DNA of 64,000 nt from Histoplasma ohiense (Eukaryota; Ascomycota; Eurotiomycetes; Onygenales; Ajellomycetaceae): positions 1,674,001 through 1,738,000 of the forward strand of contig JAEVHH010000004.1 in assembly GCA_017607445.1 (NCBI GenBank). Reading direction: 5' to 3'. The position numbers were made by a program, and so were the translations under genes. Below are positions 35,717-49,600 of this stretch, piece after piece. Position 1 is the stretch's first letter. Every line of letters begins with the position of its first letter. Under the pieces are notes generated by a model, which made no database searches, was not told where the DNA came from, and saw only the letters and a list, made by a program, of their open reading frames with translations.

Positions 35717-38700
35717 GTGGAGTAGAGTTCTGGTTCAGAAATTCGATACGTTTGGGGCTGGTTTCCAGCGCCAAGCGAATCAACAGAGAGAGGTTTCAGA
35801 TTTGCCGTGGTTAATATTTTCGTGCCAACCAGGCCTCCGCCAGGTCCGCCGCCACACCAATCAAAAAAAGGTGATACCGAGCCAGGTCCGGTTTCAATTA
35901 GGGGACGATGACGAGGCAGAGTGTTGCTGTGAGTGTTGCACGATGCAGTGGTGGGAGATAGGCGACGAAGCGACCGATTACTATTGCTGCGGGGAGTGAC
36001 AACACATAAGAGGCTGGCGGCGTGGTTGGAAGGGTTCAAGGCTGTGTTCTCCTTGACGTTTTGCACTTCGAACTGCTCTTGCTGGGTGCCCAGAGTGTGG
36101 CAAAGGGGTTTACACAGGGCAGCAACCGGAATGCTGGAGAGTTTAATTCTAAGATAGTCTGAGATTCTGTTCTATAGCTTAATAAAGCGGCAGATGACCG
36201 AGCACGGCTGGTGAGATAAAAGGGACGATAGGAAGAAACCCAATCTGTCCGGGGCTTACTAGAATAAATACGCTGGATCCGAGGACGCTGAGCCGCGACG
36301 ACCAGGTGCTAAATTCCTGAGGCATCCAAGTGTCTTAGATCGGCGTTGTTCTGACCCTGCGGCCGTTCCAAGCGACCAGGGAGAGAGGTACTTAGGCTAA
36401 CGAAGGATGGGACCAATTCAATTTGCCCAAGACCCCAACACAGGGCCCTCGAGGATGTAGCTGGATGGACAGCAGAGGCTGGATATATGTCCAATGTCTG
36501 TCACATCAGTAAAAGTGCAGACGACCGGGAGTGGTTGTGGATTGCGAGGCAGTATGTACCACAGTAACGAAATCAACTGCTATGGATGTAACAGTACACG
36601 TACGGCGGGAGGCCACCAGCGTTAATTGTTCAAATGGTCAAATTTCGTCAATTTGTCAATGGGGTCTCCTCGTCCAGTATATCTACTGTGCAGTAGCGCT
36701 CGGATGATCTGTTTTGGGGATGGAATGATTGTTATAGATTTAATAATTATTGTTTGCTTAGGCTGTTGGAGTTGCCCGTAGGCCGGCCAACCGGCTCTGG
36801 CCGCACAGTGGCAAGGGAGTACAGTCTGTATGCAGTACGGAGTATGCAGGATCCATGTACGGAGTACTGTACGGCCTATGTCGAACGTGGGCGCGAGGGC
36901 TGAGGAACAAAAGATTAGGGGCATAATGGCTTGAAACAAGCAAAAAATCTGGGTTAAAAATAGCAGCAACCCTGCCAAAGCTCGAATTTCTGCCCAACGA
37001 GAATGCGGAATGTGCAGCTGGAAGCAATGGCAGCAGATGAGTTAAGTTAACTATAAACTAACTTATATAATAACTCTCTACTTCTCTCTCGTCGACACAC
37101 AAGTGCATTTATTATTTCTTCTGCCCATTTCTTCGTGATGGAACAGGAAATCCATAATTCGAAATTGTTTGGCTTATTCTTTAGTTACCTTTTCAAATTC
37201 TACTTGGCTGGGGCCGAAAGGATAACCTTCGAACCAGGTTACCTCATGGGCTCAGCCCATGAGGTAAAATGTATGGAACGAAAGTGGGACGCTGGAATAT
37301 TATTAACCAGGTGCAATGCTCTATATTCCCCATAGAGAGGACCTTCACGATAACTGCAAACTGCATTATTTGCCAAGTAGTACTCCGTAGCATCTGCACC
37401 AAATCTAACTCAACTATAAGTTGTAATATACAGGTATCCGATATCATCTTCCTGTCCGCCCTGTTGAGGTTGTACTGGCTTTCTAATTCATAAAAATGGG
37501 CCACATTTGAATGTAGAAGATCATTTGAGAATCACAATCAATAGATAAAATAAATAACTTTTTATATAAAGTGTTAAGAAATGATAGTTGAAGTTGATGC
37601 AGCTGTAGTGGTGAGACCAGTTGATAGATAGAGTTAAACAGTTGACACTCATGTTATTGAATTAGATATATTATCGAATCAAGAAACTGACAGAGTTTCC
37701 CCTCCAAAATACCATGACCGAATGATTCGTCCATCCCAGCTCATCAATCTCGTTCTCCTCTATCCCATCGAACGAGTCTGCGCTCTTGAACTCGCGGAAA
37801 CCGCCGAAGATGAACTGCCACAACTCAATCAACTGCAGAAAAATATAGTGAGGAGAGGTATCACTGGTTTGCAACATTACCAAAACGACAATCCATAATA
37901 CAGAATAACAGTAGGGATGATTTATCAGCTGAAGGGCACCAGCAGGGACAATTTAATGTGTCTCCGATTTTAACAGAGACAGATGCATCATGTGGAATAT
38001 GACTACCGTATGTGTTGACTCACTGGAGTGTCAGTCAGTTCTGGCTGGCTACATAGGATCCTGAAATCCTAGCTAGCACCATCTTCCTGCCAGCCTTATC
38101 TCCGCCAGCCTTCCCCTTCTCATCTAGAATTAGTGATTGCCATTTTTTGAACCCTATACTACAATTGTGCCTATGTTGATCCCTAAAACTAAATAGCAAA
38201 AGCTAGTTACACAGCTTGGTTAGTAGCATGGTTGGTGTGCATAATGATGAGCGAGACGCAAGCAATGATTTAACTTTCCAGAACAGAAAGAAGAGCCCGA
38301 AAACGTTCGAAAAGCTGGACGGCACGGAGGCACTCAACATAAAGGGCGATACGAGACATCAAACCTGCTGGAGGTCCTTGTAGGGCGTGAAATCGGCCCA
38401 AAAGTGGCTGACTACAGGGGTCGTTCTCAACTTGATAAATCTTGAATTTTGTCAAGCCAAGGCTGACGCGTGAATCCTGTTGGCTTGTGTTAGCTATGAA
38501 GACGATGTTGCCGTATATAATGATGCCCGCGACTGAAGTTGGTAATCAGTCCTGGTTGCTGACACGGCAGCTGGAGAGGAAGCCATGGTGCATATATTGT
38601 AGATGGGAAATTGAGCAGCAATACAATCCGTGGCACTTCTGCCAAGATCGAAAAATGAGAAAATTCCAGGGAATCAGGTGTGGGAGGATTTGAGAGAAAT

Positions 38701-39312
38701 TTTTGGATAATCTTGCCCCAGGTTGATCCAGGGAACCTGTGAGGTTTGGAGCTTGGTAGAACTATTTTGAATCATTACTAGTATTAAAGGCCTTTTCAGT
38801 CCCTAGAATCAACTGCGTTACGTCCCCCCACCTCGATCGTTTTCAGGAGAGTGGCGTCCGTAATTCAATCAATAGGATACTAGCAATTAAGGATTTGGAA
38901 GTCAACGATGGCACAGCAACATAGGGCTACATCAATTAGGGTCCAATTACCACGTGATTGTCAAGCCCTAGGGAAAGATGAAGATTCGAAAATACTGATA
39001 CGACTTGGAGAATTTCTTCCACAGAGACGCAGCAGCGAATCAAACAGGTAGTTTAATACCCCTTGGTTTGCACCATGCATTGAAACTGCCCAAGGAAGTT
39101 TGGGAAACAACAAGCATGCTGGAATATATCCAGGAGACAACATGTGGCTGCATCTGTAATTTGGTTATTGCCTCCTATTATGACCTCTTTAAAATAACGG
39201 AAGGAAATTATGAGGTTTCGCTACTTTCTACCATGAACTAATTAATAATATAGCTAAATAATTCGTCTACTTCGTGGTCCTTAAGTGAACTGATCGGAAA
39301 GATCCGATTCAA
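35717..39312. other. Long intergenic region with palindromes
   Basis: About 3.6 kb. The first kilobase is the btgC promoter. Copies of TACGGAGTA lie at 36836-36844 and 36858-36866 and TACTCCGTA at 37381-37389; a perfect 14-base inverted repeat sits at 37239-37267. An AT-rich tract covers about 37500-37680. A minus frame near 37883-37671 (LIELWQFIFGGFREFKSADS) has protein-like composition but no start context, and is too weak to call. Confidence 0.5.
37239..37267. repeat. Perfect 14-bp inverted repeat, 1-base spacer
   Basis: The arm ttacctcatgggct is followed by one base (c) and its exact reverse complement agcccatgaggtaa. It lies in gene-free DNA with no coding explanation. It could be two abutting terminal inverted repeats of a small transposon, a cruciform or a dimeric protein-binding site. 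Confidence 0.95.
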
Positions 39313-40711
39313 CTACTGTACTTTCGGTTCTATATATTCGTAACATAAGAAACTCCCGTGAATGTTCATGACATCCGCAATGATCTTATTGTCCATAATT
39401 CCAAACATGAATAGAACGTGATTTAGCGTGGTAATATCTCCTGGGTCGCCAGGCATTGCTCCAGGTTGCCTATCACCGTCAGCTTTTGATAATCAGATTT
39501 CCCATAATCTCATTCACTTACGGATACTCCGGTGGAGGGGGCCGGAATCCAGAATCCTTACGCATCAGATTAGTGCCACCCATCTCAGACAATCGCGCCG
39601 GAAGGTCTTTGGACTGCCAATCCCACCACAGCTTGTCGATCCAGGCATGATGAAGGTAGAAGAGCGGATCACCAGGGCTGGATCCACCTCTGGCCATCTG
39701 ATGACATTTTTTTGTCCTATTAGATTTATCTCGCACAAGATCTTCAAATTGGGGTATTAAAACCCACCTGGCCCCCAACACCATTGTGGCCTCCAGCATG
39801 AGGGTTCCCTTCGATGCACTGCCATGTCGAAATCCAGTCAGGTCGAGAGATACAGTAATCCACCTGATTCCGGGACGTGAATGAGCTGACGTCGTCGTCG
39901 AATTTTCGGTCAATGCACTGAGTTGTAAGTTCATAGCCGGGTCCAAACGGACTTGTATAGTTTGCGAATGGGCCGTCTGTGATACACCCCCCTTCCTCGT
40001 CGGACCCATTGCCACCAAAACCATAGATGGGGTCAAAAATATCGGATGAGGAAAACCTCCCTGCATCCTTTTGTTCATACCAAAAACTAGAAGTTCATGT
40101 TGCGGGGATGTGTTAGAGGAGAGAGAATAGGGGGTTATTAGATCAAAGCCCTTATGGGCATGTTTTCGGATGGACACGCACAAATGGATCAGAACTCACG
40201 GTTGATAGCCTTTATAACCACATTCTTCTCGAAGCGCAGTCTCATGAGCATATGTCATCAAACGATGGAACGGAAGAAATGCGCCCTAAGCGATATATCA
40301 AGAATTAGCCATCTGCTTCGAACGACAGTTGTATCAGCGCTTGGTGGCGTAGGTGTAACATACGACAAAATGTGTCATATATGCCCCGTGCACATGGAGA
40401 GCTTGAAAATCATCAAACCGTGTTATTACGCCTTCCATGCTAGTCTTCGCCGGTAATTTCATCAAACATAGTTCGGCATTGATATATGCTAGTTTGTCAT
40501 CGTTGCTCAAAGTGTGCCTGAAGTTTTATTAGCAATTAACTCTCATAGATATAAAAACAAAACGAAAAAGGGACGTAGAGTACGCTGTTCGTCCAGTTAA
40601 AGGAGAAGAATTTGCGTACCATGCTTTTCGTTGCGCGGGCGTAGTACATTGCGCAGAAACAACTGAGCATACCACAGGCAAGAAAAGAATGGCTCTGAAG
40701 AGCCAAACCAT
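39313..40711 (-). CDS. Secreted tyrosinase
   Basis: Six exons, 40711-40620, 40517-40364, 40285-40200, 40086-39768, 39697-39522 and 39469-39313, phases 2, 0, 2, 0 and 2, give 327 residues. A signal peptide occupies about 1-20 (VVCSVVSA). The copper A site is formed by His72 or His74, His80 and His89 (HVHGAYMTHFV then FLPFHR); the copper B site by His207, His211 and His233/234 (NPHAGGH and DPLFYLHHAWIDKLWWDW). This is the type 3 copper core of short fungal tyrosinases, which hydroxylate phenols and oxidise diphenols to quinones. There is no long C-terminal inhibitory extension, as in other short secreted forms. Several Cys pairs fit disulfides. Substrate may be a melanin precursor or a secondary metabolite; no cluster enzymes lie next to it. 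Confidence 0.92.
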
Positions 40712-42862
40712 ACTGAGCCTTATGCGATTGGCTTTGAGTGTGAAGTTATCTTGTCATTGAAGGCGTAGATAATCGGTAGGGGGGATATAAAGAATAAAAT
40801 AAGAATAGAAAAAAACTGTAGAAACTAGATAACGGACCGAACGACCTGATATTTATTGTGATGTAAAGCATCCGGAGAAGCTACCTCCGTCCACCCACTG
40901 CTGCTAGCAAATGCCATGCAACCCAACATTTTCACACAAGCCAACATAACAATTGGTCCGGGAGACCACATATTTGATGTGTAGCATGCAACTACCAAGG
41001 AGTCGGTAATTGTTAGCAAACAGAGCATAGGTCGTAGGAAAACTACTGGACACTGCTCAAGAACCGCACGTAGCAGTAGGGCTTTTTGGCGCGCTGAAAT
41101 CAATTTGGTTGCTGTCTCTTGACAACTTGAAACCGTTGATGGGATCGACATTGTTTCATGATATTTATATTTTGGTTGATGTTCGTTCATTGAAACCAAA
41201 GACTTGTTAATATCAACTGCACTCGCCAAAATGTCAAGGCCAGCTATGAATAGTAATTCCCAGCTAGAATCCCTGAGCAGAGATTTGTCCTGCTGTTGCA
41301 GTCCAATCTGTGAGGTGGACTGTAGACAGACATTGCTTGGATGAGATACATTTCAAATCTTCATCAGCCTTGTTTTCCACGAATCTTCGTTTCCTGCAGG
41401 GGGTAGTAAAAAAAAGCTTATTTCGATTCTCTGCAAAGCTATGTAGGACTTCCAGGATAAATAATTATGTGTTGGGGGTTGCGTTGTGTTGGCTGATGAA
41501 CTAACCTTTGCTCCTGCACATTCTTGAAAACAGCTCTTTATTTGTTTTTTTTTTTTTCCTTTTTTTTTTTTCTGAATCTTCATCGCACAATTAACCGCCC
41601 AGTACCAGTATTATCAAGAAGGAAATTCCGAAAATCCCACCTCTCACGACAGCATACAGCTGTAGTCACCCTTCATACATCTTATTACCCGGACGTATTC
41701 AACGACTTGAATGGATGAGTATCTGCCAATCTCCCACGGTGATAGTCCTGTACTTCGTGCGATGAGAAAAGGTCAACAACCAGCTGACCCATCCAGATAT
41801 ATCAATGTGGATTAATCCAGTATGTATGTAATGTATGTACGAGGCATGCATCTGTGCATGTACCAGTCTGCCTGAGGCTATCGGCATTTTCGTGTAGTTA
41901 CCTATATGCATACATTGCTTCGCTCAACCAATTCCCTTCAAATGGATCACTTGACAGGTCATATGTCGACGCCAGGAATGCATGTAGTTGAGCCAGTATC
42001 AGAAGGGCTCATGGACGAGAGCGTTGGGTTGACATCTCCATATGAAGAAACGCTGTGTAGGAGCCCTACACGCCGCCCTCCTGGTATGATCTGTGCCAGT
42101 AAAGCGGTGTATATACCTAGATACGGGTGTGCTGTGCTCTTCGTAGGTATTTGAATGGAATGCATATCCTTGCCCACATCCAAATCCCAGATCCCTTGAC
42201 AAGAACTTTATCCCTGTTGCTATGAGCTAGCTGCCACGATTCTTCGCTCTTGGCCCCGTTCTAGCGTCAAACAGGCGCGAATCCCATGCTGTCAAGACGC
42301 TGTGCTTTCCTGCCATTTTGAAGGGAGGGTGCCTAGTTCTTGGGGTTCGTCGTTTCTCTACAATTTCTTTCCTTTGCGCTTCCTTGCCGAGAAGGGAATT
42401 ATATATGTAACCGACTCACTCTGTAGTTTTCTGAACTTAGCCTTGCAAGCCAAGCAAATCCAAGCAATTGTTTTGCCAACGCTCTCGTGTAGAGTGAGGA
42501 GATTACGGATGAAACCCCCGCAGTTTCGACTATTAAATCGGATGTCCAATGCCATCATCACATTCGCCTGCCGAGCGCTGAATCGGACATGGATCAAATC
42601 TTTCAAAGTCCGAAAGCAAATGAGATTATTGATTACTGCTTTGCTATTCTTGTCCTGACCACCCTTACCTGGAGATTTGGCCCCCCCCCCACAGAACCTT
42701 CGTCACTCCGAGCTTTCACGACTCATTGGAATATCTCAGCTGATCTCCATTAGCCTCATGAGATGGCCGGCCAGGAATCTCATATAGAGCTAGGGGTGCC
42801 CACTCGAGATTGCCACTAGATTTCCTTCGGAGGCAGTTCGACCTCCCCCGGAAGATTTCGCC
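40712..42862. other. Divergent promoter, tyrosinase / dioxygenase
   Basis: About 2.15 kb between the divergent tyrosinase and intradiol dioxygenase genes. A minus frame at 41229-40825 of 134 codons starts with TTG and has no recognised domain. C9 and T-rich homopolymers occur near 42682-42690 and 41548-41572. No other feature is supported. Confidence 0.5.
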
Positions 42863-44227
42863 ATGCAGATCTTTTTCCTCGCACTTGTGCTTGTTCTTCT
42901 AGCCACCAGCAGCTTTGCTCATCCTGGCGAATCCCTCGAGCCAGATGTTCACCGGCGTCTACATCATCTTGAACATCCTGCAAGACGAGGTGTTTTCGAA
43001 TGCACGAACGAGCTCGAGAAGCGTGGTTGGATCAGCCACCAAGCCGACAGAAGGCATGCCCGCTTGAATGAGCTTCGAGAACAGGTTGGATATAGCCCTC
43101 TCGCTCGCCGCGATCGCAGTCTTGATGCAGAGATTTTTGGCCGTCAGGCTGGCTGTGTTCTGGATCCCGAAGTCACTGAAGGGCCTTATTGTGAGAGTTC
43201 ATTTTATTTTGTTTCTCCAGCTTCTCTTTTGGCGGATAGTGAAGCTTACTGAGTATTAATAGGGGTTGGGGGTGAACTTATCCGTGAAGATATCCGTTCA
43301 GGACGAGGTGGTAAGGTGGAGCCTGGCATTGTCCTCTACCTTGATATCAACGTTATAGATGTGTCAAACTGCCAACCCGTCCCAGATGCATTTGTGGAGT
43401 TATGGGGCTGCAATTCCACTGTGAGAACCGCCGTAACTAAAAATGAGACTTTTTCTTCCTGCACTAAATATGACTCTTCTTTACCGCATCTTAGGGCGTC
43501 TACACTGGTGTCGTGGCTCCTGGAAATGGTGACGGCAATCCCTCCGAGATTTATAACAATGCCCTGCGGGGGATCCAGCCAACCGCTAAGAACGGCACAG
43601 CCTCGTTTATCTCTCTTGTCCCGGGTCACTACACCGGACGTGCCAATCATCTACACAGTAAATTTGACCCCTTCCCCTCAAGAATCTAAATCTCCTTGAA
43701 ACGCAACAAAGTTAACCAACTAAAACCTCATTTTAGTAATAATTCACCACGGAGCAACGCGACTCAAAAACAATACTATCAGCGGTGGCACCATTTCTCA
43801 CGTTGGCCAGTTATACTTCGACCAATCAGTCCTTAAAACTGTAGAGGACACAGCTCCGTACACGGCGAACAGGCAACGATGGACACAGAATGACGGAGAT
43901 GGTCTTTTCAGGCTGGGGTTTCGGGGAGGCGATAACCCAATAATAGAGTCCCAGATGGTTGGCAGGTCCATTAAAGATGGACTCTGGGGAACCATCGACG
44001 TTGGCGTCAATCCTCTCGCCGTGCGGAACCCCAGAAATGTAAGCCTCTTCCCCGCTGATAGTGAGGTGCGCACCTCCGGCTCCATGTGGGGTACAAACCC
44101 TACGAGTAGCGCCGCACCACCTAGACCTTCCTCCGGAGGTGGTCCCGGCAAAACTCTCAGAGGGGGAGGACTAATTGGTGGGGCGGTGCGAAGTGTGAGA
44201 TCGATTTTTCAGCATTTGCAGAACTGA
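42863..44227 (+). CDS. Secreted intradiol ring-cleavage dioxygenase
   Basis: Four exons, 42863-43190, 43263-43420, 43495-43657 and 43737-44227, phases 1, 0 and 1, give 379 residues. The start codon opens a signal peptide (about 1-19, ending SFA). A basic, His/Arg-rich propeptide-like stretch follows, then the core from about 105: TEGPYWVGGELIRED, VELWGCN, GVYTG and GHYTGRANHLHIIIHHG, which supply the Tyr and His ligands of the non-heme Fe(III). Intradiol enzymes cleave catechol-type rings between the two hydroxyls. Fungal secreted forms, unlike the cytosolic catechol dioxygenases, carry a signal peptide and act on extracellular aromatics or quinone precursors. The C-terminal tail is Gly/Ser/Pro-rich. 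It is divergent from the tyrosinase, whose catechol products are plausible substrates; that link is inference. Confidence 0.91.
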
Positions 44228-46607
44228 GATGCGGATATCGGGTGGCAATAAAAAGCTTTGGGGTATGATGAACAGTTATGTATTACTCTCAACACTAGGA
44301 TCTGTCCAGCGCGTGAGTAATTATCATAATTTTTCTTCATTTCATTTCATTTCTTCTTCATCCTCTCCTTCTCCTTCTTCTTCTTCTTTATAATTTTTTG
44401 TTCTTGTCCTTATCCTGCGAGCTGGAGTGTTTTGTATTAGAGTTCCACCTAGCAATAAAGTCACGTTCAGTAAGGTTTCTGTCACTGATCAAGTGTTTTC
44501 TTCTTTTCTTCTTTTCTTCCTTTTTTCTTTTTTCTTTTTTTTTTTTTTTTGGCTCCTCTGCGTGAACACTCTCAACAGGGACTCTAATCTTGAGGCGGGG
44601 AGAATGGGTAGGTACAAATTTCCATTGTCGCCACTTCACTAGCAACAGTGAAGCGAGGAAGGCCAGGCAGCATTGGGATTGGAAATCTTTGCCACAACCT
44701 GCATATAATGACATTATCCGGAGTAAGCAGAAAAGCTTTATTGTGCATGCCATCAGGCTACTTTCTCGATGTTGACGCAGGATTTGTCCTCGACTGCAGC
44801 CGCCTGGACAGGACAGGACACGACACGACATAGCTCCTCGACGTCAAAGTGGACATATCGCAAGCACAATTCATGGACTTCGTTTCGAATAAATCGGCCA
44901 CGGGTATACCGAAAAAGAGATCATGACCGGAACTCGGAACTCAGTGACAGCTGAGATCCTTATTTTTTTTTTTATTTTTATTTTTATTTTTTTTTTGGCG
45001 GTGGCAAACTCGCCACCAATCCATGCAGAGCAGCGTGCCTGTGAAGTGGTAGGACCTGCTAGCATGGAGGAAGGGAATGGGATCCGGGAAATTGAGACGC
45101 GAGATGCAAAGATAACGCGAATCTCCTTGCAGAGGCGGATCAGGATCATTTTCACCACATATAGGCAGCTGATGCATTGTGCCTACAGACAGATCTTGGA
45201 AACTACAGTGGAAGACAATTGTCAAATGTTGCAGCAATATTTGGAATCAGCATACGGAATGGGAGCATTCCCACATAGTTATTTATGCACCCTCTCCTAG
45301 TATCTCTTGAGTGATGGTTATTTATACTCGTTTTCTCTGCAACTTGTGGAGTGAGATAGACAGCAAGCCGGAGGAGGAGGCCCTTTAACACCACAAGCTT
45401 GGCCACTTTGTATATTAACGAAGTGCGGTGGTGCCAAAAAAAAAACCCCACAGGGAAATCAATATGCATAAAAAACAAGGGACGTATCGAGAGGGGTTGT
45501 ATCAGGTAATGTTCAACCTGGTTTCTCATTCTCAAGATCCAGTTCCGAAGATCTGAACCATTCCCAATCTCTTACGAATTGTTAAAAGAAAAGAAAGTGA
45601 AAGTGAAAGTGTAATGAAGTATGGAATGCAGGTAATAGTATCAAGAATATCAAGATAATGTAACAGATACTACATGAGGCACATGGGAGGAGATGTTCAC
45701 AACAAAAGCACGATAAAATGATATCAAGCGGAGAGAATACAAATAAAGATATTCTGCAGAAAACCAAAAAATAACGATAAGAAGGGAAATAGAATCAAAT
45801 CATAAATAAACATGCAAGCAGGGATACATTTTGAAAGTCAAAACAGAAGATATTGAAGAAAAGAAGTTAAAAATGCTCATTTTCTCCTAGCCCTTTTTCC
45901 TTTTCCTTTCAATATAGATATATATCCCATTTCCCAGTTGCGGGGGAAAAAATAAAGAATAGAACGGAAGAATATGATAACAAATGAACAAGGGCAAGAA
46001 ATAGAAGAATTAAAATGAAGAAGAGCAAGAACATGAACATGAAAGAGGGCAACTAAAATCAAAATCAAATATAACCTCCAATTTTCCCTTTCCTTTTCCT
46101 TTTCCCTTTTCCGTTCTTCCTCTGCCCTTTTTAACCAATATTGGCAGGTAAAAAGGCCAATAATAGAAGAACAACATAATATATATCCCATAAGAGTTTC
46201 CTACCATTGATGATATCTTCTCGTTTCGAAAAGAAAGTTCCCATATTCCCGTTTTTGCTTTTTGAATAACCCTTTTTTAACCAGTTTCCTCCTCCCGCCG
46301 TATATATAGGTAACTATAACAATATTTGTTCTAGAAGAAAAAGAACAAAAAGAAAAAGAAAATATATGTATATACCAATAATAACAGAATAGTTCGAGTA
46401 CACAAATTTCGACAGGTGTGGGAGATGGGTAGAGATAGATAGGTGTGTCCGGAATGTTTATAATTGCTCCGTCGATTTATCGATTTGTGAGTGCCTGTAT
46501 TGACTTTCGTGGTAGGTACCGATAAAGTTGGATCCACAGGTCCAATGGCGGGAACCAAGAGTTAAAATTTCGAGTTCCTGGTTCCTGGTTTTTTCGATAA
46601 GTTAAAT
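44228..46607. other. Intergenic, pyrimidine-rich, no gene
   Basis: About 2.4 kb between the convergent dioxygenase and medA-like genes. It holds TTC-type repeats (about 44335-44390), T-rich runs at 44520-44550 and 44961-44996, and AT/GA-rich sequence near medA's 3' end. Frames here are low complexity or lack a sensible start. Confidence 0.55.
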
Positions 46608-49600
46608 CTAACTCTCTACCTCCTCCGCGTTTCGTGCGGAAGACGATGTAGCAACAGCTGGGGTGCCAGGCACACTGGCAGTCCGAGACCTTTTGGTACG
46701 CTCTAGCCATTTGCGCTTTCCAACACGGGTCTCTAAATGCGGTGCGACAGAAGTGAGTCCTTGGCCAGCAGTGATCATCGTGCTGCGCATTTTGTTGCGG
46801 TATGCATCCACTAAAAGTAACAGACGCAATTAGTCAAGAGAGTTCCTGACAACCGTAAGAAAAGGAGGGGTTGGGAAAATGCGAAAGTGAAAAGGCTACG
46901 TACAAGCTCTCTGCAAGAAGAGAGTCCTTCCTGCGAAGACTCTGCTCTGTCCCCAGCTCATGCGATATCCCAAATCGTTCAGCATAACTTCCTTATCGCG
47001 CTTGCCTCTTCCGATCCTAGGGACTGCTAGATTCGCCTCTCCATCAAGAGTGGGCACGGGAACCAGAGTTCGACCAACGGTTGCTTCCTCATCGTCGTGG
47101 CTGTCTTCGCGATTACTCCCGACATCATCAACGAACCTATCACCACGGTTACCGCGCCCAAACGGACTCTGTACGGGGAAATACGTCCGCGGGAACACAG
47201 AATTCGACTTGCGGTAAGAGTCCGGGATTTCCTTCATGTCTACCTGGTCCAGCATCACTTTAACTCGAACTCTGCAACCACGCTGCGGATCCTCAACGAG
47301 GATAAATTTCCTCCGGCGTCCCTCAGGAAGGTCGCCGAAGAGAGCCGCTTTATCAAGATTGCGATCGTCACTTCCGGAGCGGGAGTGGGAGGTTGCAACA
47401 GTAGAATGGCGACCTAAGTGGTCTAGGCCTGCGTCGCGTAGAGGAGGCGGCATGGAGGGGCCTGTTTGGGAATTGGAAGAAGCAGTATTTGGATATGTTG
47501 GGTAGCCATGGAACATATGGCCAGGACGAATGTCTGCCAGGGCTGGCGCAGGTTGGGTGTAGGTGTTTGGCGGGGCAGGTGGGCGATGAGTGCCGTTCGA
47601 GTATTCAGCGTTGCCTATACACGAATAATATCAAAGGAACGGCGTAATATTAGCCTACGCTGTCTGGCATCATCTGGCAATGTTTACCATGACGGCAATG
47701 AGGATAATCGAGACATAAAAGAGCACACCATGCTAGGAATGAAAGGTGCTAACCCCCATGGTTAACGAATAAGAGTGATAAAGAGCAAAAGAAAAAAAGA
47801 AAAAAAAGGAAGATCAGGATAAATAAGTACACATCAATACTGCATGCTTCCAAAATACTTTCGAAGATCTACACGAAGGTCATCAAAATCCTCCATCCGC
47901 CATAACAAGAAGGAAAAAGTGGAATATATAAATGGTTGCATCCCAGGAAAAGAAAGAAAACAGCTTTCCAATAAAATAGAGAAAAAAATATCACATCTGG
48001 TGAAACATACCGCTAACGTCCTCTCCACTCTGTGTTGTACCTGATTCAGATGGGTGTGCATGATGATGATGAAGCTGTGGACCTCCCATACTTAAACTTC
48101 CAGTGGGGGCTAACCCAGTACTACCAGGAACTCCTGCAGAAGGGGGTCCCGTCAGGTGATTGGCATGTTGTGCGGAAACGGCTTTTCTGTTGTTAAGCTT
48201 GGCCATTCTCCTTACTCTGCGGCTGCGCAGCCGTGGGTCTTGGTTGCTGTTGCGCCAACTATCAACCGCTCTTTGGATAAGGCCGCGCTTGCCGCGTAAA
48301 CAAGTGTTAAGTTCAGCCAATGCCCACCCGACAGCGTTGCATTCGGTTTCGTACACCAGACGATTCCCTCTGTACTGATCCTTTGAGCAGCATGCTCGTG
48401 GATACACGCAGTTTTCGGTCTTGAATTCTTGGCTCAAGTTTTCAATGTTGATATTTTCTACGTCGCATCGAATCGTGTATTCCATTTTAACGCGATCCCG
48501 CGAATATTCAAAAGCAATCCACTGAACTCCGTTCTTATCTTGTCTAACGACAAGCGGGGTGGTCGCGGGAATTGGGCCGGGAGCAGCACTTGTGTTATTT
48601 CCACCCGACCCTGAATGAGTGGCACCGATTGATACGGGAGGCGGTTGGTGTGATTGGTTTAGTGGTGTTCTTTGTGGAGGAGTAGGTTGTTGAGGAGTTG
48701 GATCAAATTTCATCCGTGGGCTGCTTGTGACCGCGCCAGGATGTTGTTGTGCTTGTTGGTGTTGATGTTGCAGTTGGCCAGGGGTACCTTGATGGCCCAC
48801 AAGGAGGGGCTGAGATGTGAGATGGGCATGTTGTTGGCCAGGATGAGGCGCATACGGGGCTGTGTGGACTGGGTTCATGGGAGGAAATTGCGGATAGCCG
48901 TACATGCCCGATGCCATTTGGGGCGGCTGGCCGTAGAGGTTTCTTCCATGGGGGTCATGGCTTTGCGGCGACGCGACAGAAGCTGGAGAATTGGACTGCG
49001 GTGTGTGGTAGATGGATGGGTAAGGTCGCTGCATTTGTGCGGTTGCTGCCATAAGATCTGGGGCTTCTATTCAACATTAGCACCTTGGTGACAAGTGTTG
49101 CTTTGCCTCAAATTCCACTTAAAAATCAAAACCATATCCATTTCCATCTACAAAATTAACCAAAAATACCAAGTGAAACTGCACTGCATGGAGAGGATAT
49201 GACCTCAGCGTCCTCATGCCTCCTCTCAATCTCCTTGAGCCGCTATTCCCCAGTCAGAAAGTAACAAGGAAATCAGTCAAATGCATACCGCTTGTGGGAT
49301 AATGGCCTGAGCTACTTGTTGCAGTGTAAGTCGCCGGGTGAGAAGAATAGTAAGTGGGTTCTTGAGGAGCACCGTATGGAGATTGACGCTGCAGATGGAT
49401 ACCGTTCCCTATGACGTGCGGTGAAGCATATGGAGACTGTGGAATGGATGTCTCGGACTGATGTGGAGACTTTGGAGGCTGCTTCTGGTGAAGCAGAATG
49501 CTTGTAGATCTAGGATGCTGGAGTTGAAGAGGCTGGTGGGCACTGTGCGAGTGTTGGGGTTGTCGCTGGTGTACAGGGGGTTTTCAGTCAGCTATCGCAG

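Noticed and set aside
40825..41229. 134-codon minus-strand frame upstream of the tyrosinase
   Set aside because: It starts with TTG, has no recognised motif, and lies in the divergent promoter.
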